Shown here piece by piece: positions 6,550-10,048 of a stretch of DNA of 10,048 bases. The translations under genes were made by a program, and so were the position numbers. The notes beneath the pieces are model-generated. The model was given only the letters and a program-made list of their open reading frames with translations, did not search any database and was not told the DNA's origin. Origin of the DNA: Micromonosporaceae bacterium (lineage in GTDB: Bacteria; Actinomycetota; Actinomycetes; Mycobacteriales; Micromonosporaceae); assembly GCA_019690055.1 (NCBI GenBank), contig JADGGF010000123.1, positions 1-10,048 on the forward strand. Reading direction: 5' to 3'. Every line of letters starts with the position of its first letter. Within the stretch, counting starts at the first letter, position 1.

Positions 6550-6602
6550 ATGGAACCGCGCCCGGGCGGAGAGTACCCATCAGCGCGTGTCAAGCGATTC
6601 CT

Positions 6603-6633
6603 TGCGGCATGTTTCGGTCCATCGCGTTACGCT
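6603..6633 (+). promoter_or_regulatory. Weak candidate promoter for rimP-nusA
   Basis: The divergent gap 6512-6709 (198 bases) must hold the rimP promoter. The best pair I see is TTGCGG at 6603-6608 and TACGCT at 6628-6633, with a 19-base spacer, which is longer than usual. TAGTCATTTAAC near 6668 is an AT-rich alternative closer to the start. Confidence 0.25.
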
Positions 6634-6642
6634 TCGCAACAG

Positions 6643-6663
6643 CCGCGGGGGTTACCCACGCGG
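6643..6663 (+). promoter_or_regulatory. Hairpin in the rimP leader
   Basis: CCGCGGGGG at 6643-6651 pairs with CCCACGCGG at 6655-6663, with one mismatch and a TTA loop. If transcription starts near 6640 this hairpin is at the 5' end of the mRNA, about 50 bases ahead of the coding start. Its role is unknown; transcript stabilisation or feedback control is possible. Confidence 0.35.
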
Positions 6664-6709
6664 CGACTAGTCATTTAACGCTGCGGCAGCGGACCGGAGG
6701 TCGGCCGAG

Positions 6710-7471
6710 ATGGCGCATCCAACCCGTGGGGTGGGCGCTCGCGCACGCGCCCGTACGGCCCCGGGTCCAGGTCACCGTACCGGGTCCGCCGCCCGGGGTC
6801 GCGCCGGGGTCGGCACTGACCGGTCCGGTGTCCGCAATCCCTCGGCCCGCACGGGCGAGAGCCCCGTAGCCCGCGGGAGTGAGCCCGCGCCCGGCGCGCC
6901 GCTCGGAAAGGCCGGCTTGGCCGCACTGCGGTCCCGGCTGGCTGCGGTGATCGAACCGGTGGTCGCCCGCGAGGGCGTCGACCTTGAGGACATCACGGTC
7001 ACCCGGATGGGGCGGCGCTACCTGGTCCGGGTCACGGTCGATGCCGACGGTGGGGTCGGCCACGACGAGTTGAGCGAGGTCTCGCGGGCCGTCTCGGATG
7101 CACTGGACGAGGCGGAGGAGCGCTCCGGAGAGATCACCCCTGGCCCGTACACGTTGGAGGTCAGTTCGCCGGGGGTGGATCGGCCGTTGACCCAGCCACG
7201 GCACTGGCACCGCAACGTCGGTCGCCTGGTCGCGGTACGCGTAGCGGGCCGCCCGGTGACCGGTCGGGTGGTGGCCACCGACGCCCATGGGGTGAGCCTC
7301 GACGTGGACGGGCGCCGGATCGACGCCGCCTTCGACGACTTGGGGCCCGGTCGCGTCCAGGTGGAGTTCACCCGGCTGGCCGAGCTCACGGATGAGGAGT
7401 TCGGCGATGTCGAGGAGCCGGACGACGAGTACAGCGGTCCCGCGATCGCCGGTGACGGACGGGAGGGCTGA
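6710..7471 (+). CDS. rimP: Ribosome maturation factor RimP
   Basis: A 253-residue cytoplasmic protein needed for late assembly of the 30S subunit. The conserved core starts near residue 68 (LGKAGLAALRSRLAAVIEPVV). It includes DLEDITVTRMGRRYLVRV (91-108), DADGG (111-115), the strongly conserved YTLEVSSPGVDRPL (147-160) and an SH3-like C-terminal domain (about 165-225). The acidic tail TDEEFGDVEEPDDE ends the protein. The first 67 residues are an Arg/Gly/Ala/Pro-rich, probably disordered extension absent from short RimPs of about 150-190 residues. ATG 6710 is supported by GGAGG at 6696-6700. No better in-frame start sits at the core boundary. The TGA ends three bases before nusA, so the two are cotranscribed and likely coupled. 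Confidence 0.93.
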   Translation: MAHPTRGVGARARARTAPGPGHRTGSAARGRAGVGTDRSGVRNPSARTGESPVARGSEPAPGAPLGKAGLAALRSRLAAVIEPVVAREGVDLEDITVTRMGRRYLVRVTVDADGGVGHDELSEVSRAVSDALDEAEERSGEITPGPYTLEVSSPGVDRPLTQPRHWHRNVGRLVAVRVAGRPVTGRVVATDAHGVSLDVDGRRIDAAFDDLGPGRVQVEFTRLAELTDEEFGDVEEPDDEYSGPAIAGDGREG

Positions 7472-7474
7472 GGC

Positions 7475-8596
7475 GTGAACATCGATCTGGCCGCGCTCCG
7501 GGCGCTGGCTCAGGAGCGAGGGATTCCGATCGAGACAATCCTCGCGGCGATCGAGACCGCGCTACTGACCGCCTACCGGCACACCGACTCGGGGCGCTCC
7601 CACGCCCGGGTGGAGATCGACCGCAAGACCGGGGTGGCGACCGTCTACGCCCAGGAGGTCGACTCCGAGGGCCACGTGGTGCGGGAGTGGGACGACACTC
7701 CGCACGGCTTCGGCCGCATCGCCGCCATGACCGCGCGGCAGGTGATCCTCCAGCGGCTGCGCGAGGCGACCGACGAGGTGCACTACGGCGAGTACGTCGG
7801 GCGCGACGGTGACCTCGTGACCGGCGTGATCCAGGCCCACGAAAGCCGGGCGGAGAAGGGCATCGTGAGCGTCGACCTGGGCAAGCTGGAGGCGATGCTG
7901 CCGGCCGCGGAGCAGGTCCCGGGCGAGACGTACGAGCACGGCCAGCGGATCAAGTGCGTCGTGGTGCACGTGTCCAAGGGACCGCGCGGGCCGCAGGTGA
8001 CGCTGTCGCGGTCGCACCCGAGTCTGGTCAAGAAGCTGTTCGCGCTCGAGGTGCCGGAGATCGCCGACGGTACGGTCGAGATCGCGGCGATCGCGCGGGA
8101 GGCCGGTCACCGTACCAAGATCGCCGTACGCTCGACGGCGCCGGGCGTCAACGCCAAGGGCGCCTGCATCGGGCCCATGGGCGCCCGGGTCCGGGCGGTG
8201 ATGAGCGAGCTGCACGGGGAGAAGATCGACATCATCGACTGGTCGGACGATCCGGCGTGCTTCGTGGGCAACGCCCTGTCGCCGGCCAAGGCGCTGCGGG
8301 TCGAGGTGATCGACGCCGCGGCCAAGACCGCCCGGGTGACCGTGCCCGACTTCCAGCTGTCGCTGGCCATCGGTCGGGAGGGCCAGAATGCCCGCCTCGC
8401 GGCCCGGCTGACCGGATGGCGCATCGACATCCGACCGGACACGGAGATGCGGGCGGAGGAGCAGACGAGCAGCCAGGCGGGGGGCGGCCAGACGGTGGCG
8501 GGGCAGGCCTCGCTCGCCCGCCCGGCCGCGGAGCCCGGCGCCGTCCCGGCTCCGCCGCCCCGCGACCGCCGAGCGGCCTCGGCCGCGGGGCAGTAA
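7475..8596 (+). CDS. nusA: Transcription termination/antitermination factor NusA
   Basis: A 373-residue RNA polymerase-binding factor controlling pausing, termination and antitermination. Domains in order are the N-terminal polymerase-binding domain (1-105, MNIDLAALRALAQERG), S1 RNA-binding domain (about 112-178, including TGVIQ and KGIVSVDLGKLEAMLP), KH1 (about 182-277, with GACIGPMGARVR at 229-240) and KH2 (about 280-345, with LAIGREGQNARLAARLTGW at 298-315). The tail, about 330-373, is Gly/Ala/Pro-rich. The acidic repeats of E. coli NusA are absent, as is normal for actinobacteria. The GTG start at 7475 has GGGAGG at 7461-7466, which overlaps the 3' end of rimP. Length and motifs match the actinobacterial family. 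Confidence 0.97.
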   Translation: MNIDLAALRALAQERGIPIETILAAIETALLTAYRHTDSGRSHARVEIDRKTGVATVYAQEVDSEGHVVREWDDTPHGFGRIAAMTARQVILQRLREATDEVHYGEYVGRDGDLVTGVIQAHESRAEKGIVSVDLGKLEAMLPAAEQVPGETYEHGQRIKCVVVHVSKGPRGPQVTLSRSHPSLVKKLFALEVPEIADGTVEIAAIAREAGHRTKIAVRSTAPGVNAKGACIGPMGARVRAVMSELHGEKIDIIDWSDDPACFVGNALSPAKALRVEVIDAAAKTARVTVPDFQLSLAIGREGQNARLAARLTGWRIDIRPDTEMRAEEQTSSQAGGGQTVAGQASLARPAAEPGAVPAPPPRDRRAASAAGQ

Positions 8597-8624
8597 CCCC
8601 GACGGGGCGTATCGTCATAACGGA

Positions 8625-8664
8625 CCGCCGATCGGCGCACGGTCACCACGGCGCCAATCGGCGG
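8625..8664 (+). terminator. Strong inverted repeat between nusA and ylxR
   Basis: CCGCCGATCGGCGC at 8625-8638 is the reverse complement of GCGCCAATCGGCGG at 8651-8664 except at one position, with a 12-base loop. No T-tract follows, which is common for actinobacterial hairpins. The arms are flanked by similar direct sequences, ATCGTCATAACG (8610-8621) and ATCTTCGTAACG (8665-8676). It may act as a partial terminator, an attenuator or a processing site that separates nusA from ylxR-infB. A smaller CCCC-GAC-GGGG hairpin follows the nusA stop at 8597-8607. Confidence 0.55.
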
Positions 8665-8709
8665 ATCTTCGTAACGCGCCCGGTCGCGGCATGGCACCGG
8701 TGCGCGGGG

Positions 8710-8715
8710 TAGACT
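8710..8715 (+). promoter_or_regulatory. Candidate -10 box upstream of ylxR-infB
   Basis: TAGACT lies after the inverted repeat and 35 bases before the ylxR start. Transcription would begin near 8722, exactly where GTGGTG occurs, so the transcript could be leaderless for a nine-codon ORF (8722-8748). No clear -35 hexamer is seen, the region around 8686-8692 being GC-rich. Confidence 0.4.
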
Positions 8716-8721
8716 TTGCCC

Positions 8722-8748
8722 GTGGTGTCAGTCAGCCCGCGAGCGTGA
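8722..8748 (+). CDS. Possible leaderless short upstream ORF
   Basis: GTG GTG TCA GTC AGC CCG CGA GCG TGA gives VVSVSPRA, ending one base before the ylxR GTG at 8750. ylxR itself lacks a properly spaced ribosome binding site, because the only GTGAGG abuts its start. Termination of this short ORF could therefore deliver ribosomes to ylxR by reinitiation. This is inferred from position only; no conservation can be checked here. Confidence 0.25.
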   Translation: MVSVSPRA

Positions 8749-8749
8749 G

Positions 8750-9166
8750 GTGCGTGCGTCAGCCAACCCCACGATCACGAGCCGACGTGGCGCGGTGCCG
8801 GTCCGCACCTGTGTGGGTTGCCGGGGCCGCGCGCCAGCCTCCACGTTGCTACGCGTCGTCGCGGTGGCCGATGCCGGCGTGGTTCGCCTGATGGTGGATC
8901 CGCGGCACCGCCTTCCGGGACGAGGTGCATACCTGCATGTAGATCCGGCCTGCCTCGCCAAGGCGGAGAGGCGCCGGGCCTTCAGCAGGGCACTGCGCGT
9001 GGCCGGGGTCCTGGACACCAGCGCACTGACGTCGTACGTGACCGCCCAGCGGTCACCGGCCGGCGCCAGCGCTGGGGAGACAGGGGAACCGTCGGTGGGC
9101 TCCGCCCACCCGGCCACCAAAGTAGGACACGACCGACATGAGCACCCGATGAACACGCAGCCATGA
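8750..9166 (+). CDS. ylxR: YlxR-family (DUF448) RNA-binding protein
   Basis: A 138-residue protein containing the YlxR domain at about 17-88. PVRTCVGCRGRAP (17-29) opens it, followed by LLRVVAV, VDPRHRLPGRGAYLHVDPACLAKA (49-72) and RRAFSRALRV. The PGRGAYL motif and the CxxC near the start identify the family, which occurs between nusA and infB in many bacteria. YlxR is reported to bind RNA or the RNase P RNA in some species, but its function is not settled. GTG 8750 gives a short lead-in to the domain; an internal GTG at 8795 is the main alternative, since neither has a good binding site. The C-terminal 45 or so residues are Ser/Gly/His-rich and probably disordered. The gene ends 101 bases before infB, in which I see no clear promoter or terminator. 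Confidence 0.88.
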   Translation: MRASANPTITSRRGAVPVRTCVGCRGRAPASTLLRVVAVADAGVVRLMVDPRHRLPGRGAYLHVDPACLAKAERRRAFSRALRVAGVLDTSALTSYVTAQRSPAGASAGETGEPSVGSAHPATKVGHDRHEHPMNTQP

Positions 9167-9267
9167 GCAGCGTTCACGTGCCGCAGCGGCGAATGCTCGG
9201 CTCGCAAGCTGCGCTGAGGTGAGGTCGAGCGGGGACTGCGCCCGCCGGCCTCGGGATGAGGAGAGTA

Positions 9268-9999
9268 GTGGCAGGCAAGCCCCGCGTACACGAGCTCGCC
9301 AAGGAGCTCGGGGTAGACAGCAAGACCGTTCTCGCCGAACTGCAGAAGATGGGCGAGTACGTCAAGTCCGCATCGAGCACGGTTGAGATGCCGGTGGCTC
9401 GACGGCTGCGGGCGGCGATGGAAGCCGCCGCCGCGGCCGCCGCTGCGGCGGCCCCCACGGGCGCCAACGGTGCCGCGGCCGGCACAGCCGCGAAGCCGAC
9501 GCCGCCGCGCGGCAAGGCGGGCGAGACGACCAAGGCGGCCGGCAAGAAGGGTCCGGTCCCCGGACCACCGCCGGAGCTGCGCCCAACCAGTGCCCATGAG
9601 ATTGAGGTGGCCGCCGCCGAGCAGCGTGCGGCCGCGCTGAAGGCTGAGCAGGAGGCGGCCGTCCGGGCCGCTCAGGCGCGGACCCAGGCCCCCCAACCCG
9701 CTCCGCCGCGTCCCGGCCCGACCGCGGGTCCGGGTGGCACCGCCACTCCGGCTCCCCCGGCGGGTCCGCGACCGACACCGGCGCGGGTGGCTCGCCCCGG
9801 CGGCAACAACCCGTTCGGTATCACCCAGGGGGCGCGGCCGACTCCGCCCGCGGCGCGGCCGACCCCGCCCGGTATGCCTCGGCCCAACCCGGCGTCGATC
9901 CCACCTCGGCCGAGCCCGGCGTCGATGCCCCGGCCGAACCCGTCCCAGATGCCGGCCCAGCGCCCCGGTCGTCCCGGGGAGCGTCCCGGTCGTCCGGCG
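9268..9999 (+). CDS. infB: Translation initiation factor IF-2, N-terminal part (truncated by contig end)
   Basis: The first 244 codons of IF-2, the GTPase that brings initiator tRNA to the 30S subunit. The IF2N domain is clear at residues 1-50 (KPRVHELAKELGVDSKTV, LQKMGEYVKSASSTVE). An alanine run follows near 51-62, then a long Pro/Ala/Gly/Arg-rich linker containing NNPFGITQGA and repeated PRPNP/PRPSP blocks, typical of actinobacterial IF-2. The G domain and everything after it are missing because genomic sequence stops at 9999. Beyond that the frame stays open for 16 codons of sequencing adapter, which are not part of the protein. GTG 9268 is preferred, with GAGGAG at 9258-9263 four bases upstream. 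An in-frame ATG at 9256 (MRRVVAGKP) would leave that site inside the gene. Confidence 0.95.
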
Positions 10000-10048
10000 C
10001 TGTCTCTTTTACACAAGTACGCGCCCACGAGACGGAGCTACCGGTCGT
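10000..10048 (+). other. Sequencing adapter contamination (Nextera transposase end plus i7 index)
   Basis: Bases 10000-10018 match the Tn5 mosaic end as read from an insert (CTGTCTCTTATACACATCT) at 16 of 19 positions. Bases 10019-10033 match CCGAGCCCACGAGAC at 13 of 15, including an exact GCCCACGAGAC. An 8-base segment GGAGCTAC (10034-10041) then sits exactly where the i7 index belongs, and the last bases TCGT agree with the start of the flow-cell sequence ATCTCGT. AT content also jumps relative to the infB linker. The scattered mismatches fit a low-coverage or error-prone consensus. This is library artefact, not a transposon. Confidence 0.92.

Noticed and set aside
6570..6593. A minus-strand promoter made of TTGACA (6593-6588) and TACTCT (6575-6570)
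   Set aside because: The spacer is only 12 bases, too short for a sigma-A promoter. TAGACT at 6549-6544 is a better -10 for the gene start.
10000..10018. A genuine Tn5-type insertion sequence end
   Set aside because: The mosaic end is a synthetic hybrid, and it is followed directly by adapter and index sequence rather than transposon DNA. No target duplication or transposase is present.

Overview
The window looks like one end of a contig from a high-GC actinobacterium, most likely a member of the Micromonosporaceae (Micromonospora, Salinispora or Actinoplanes type). This is inferred from the very high GC content, the frequent GTG starts, the tuberculosis-type methionine aminopeptidase with an N-terminal extension, a RecQ-like helicase fused to a phosphoribosyltransferase-like domain, and the order ferritin-like pair, rimP, nusA, ylxR, infB. 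No species can be named from the sequence alone.

Layout. Positions 1-78 may hold the tail of an upstream gene. A rightward group follows: a RecQ-type helicase with a ComF/PRPP-loop C-terminus (181-2313), a PNPOx-family flavin-fold protein (2390-2980), methionine aminopeptidase (3029-3883) and a VIT1/CCC1-type iron/manganese transporter (3880-4686), the last two joined by a GTGA stop/start overlap. Three leftward genes follow: a nucleotidyltransferase resembling kanamycin nucleotidyltransferase (5419-4679), whose 3' end overlaps the transporter tail by 8 bases, and a translationally coupled pair of ferritin-like proteins (6511-5948 and 5951-5529). The first of that pair is a predicted Tat-exported lipoprotein and the second is cytoplasmic. 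The rightward transcription-translation cluster then runs rimP (6710-7471), nusA (7475-8596), ylxR (8750-9166) and the start of infB (from 9268).

How the genes work together. rimP, nusA, ylxR and infB form the classic bacterial operon for 30S maturation, transcription elongation/termination and translation initiation. Between nusA and ylxR a strong inverted repeat and a TAGACT box suggest partly separate control of ylxR-infB. The transporter and the two ferritin-like proteins could share a role in iron handling, but they are on opposite strands and this is inference.

The notable non-gene structures are a four-copy 24-bp tandem repeat at the 3' end of the ferritin-like operon, a 27-bp tandem repeat that reiterates a twin-arginine-like box in the leader of the Tat lipoprotein, and an imperfect 28-bp duplication at the left edge. 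The last 49 bases (10000-10048) are not genomic: they match a Nextera (Tn5 mosaic end plus i7) sequencing adapter with a few base differences, so infB is truncated by the contig end and its last 16 apparent codons are artefact. I found no convincing undescribed multi-gene system. The helicase-phosphoribosyltransferase fusion is the most interesting protein.
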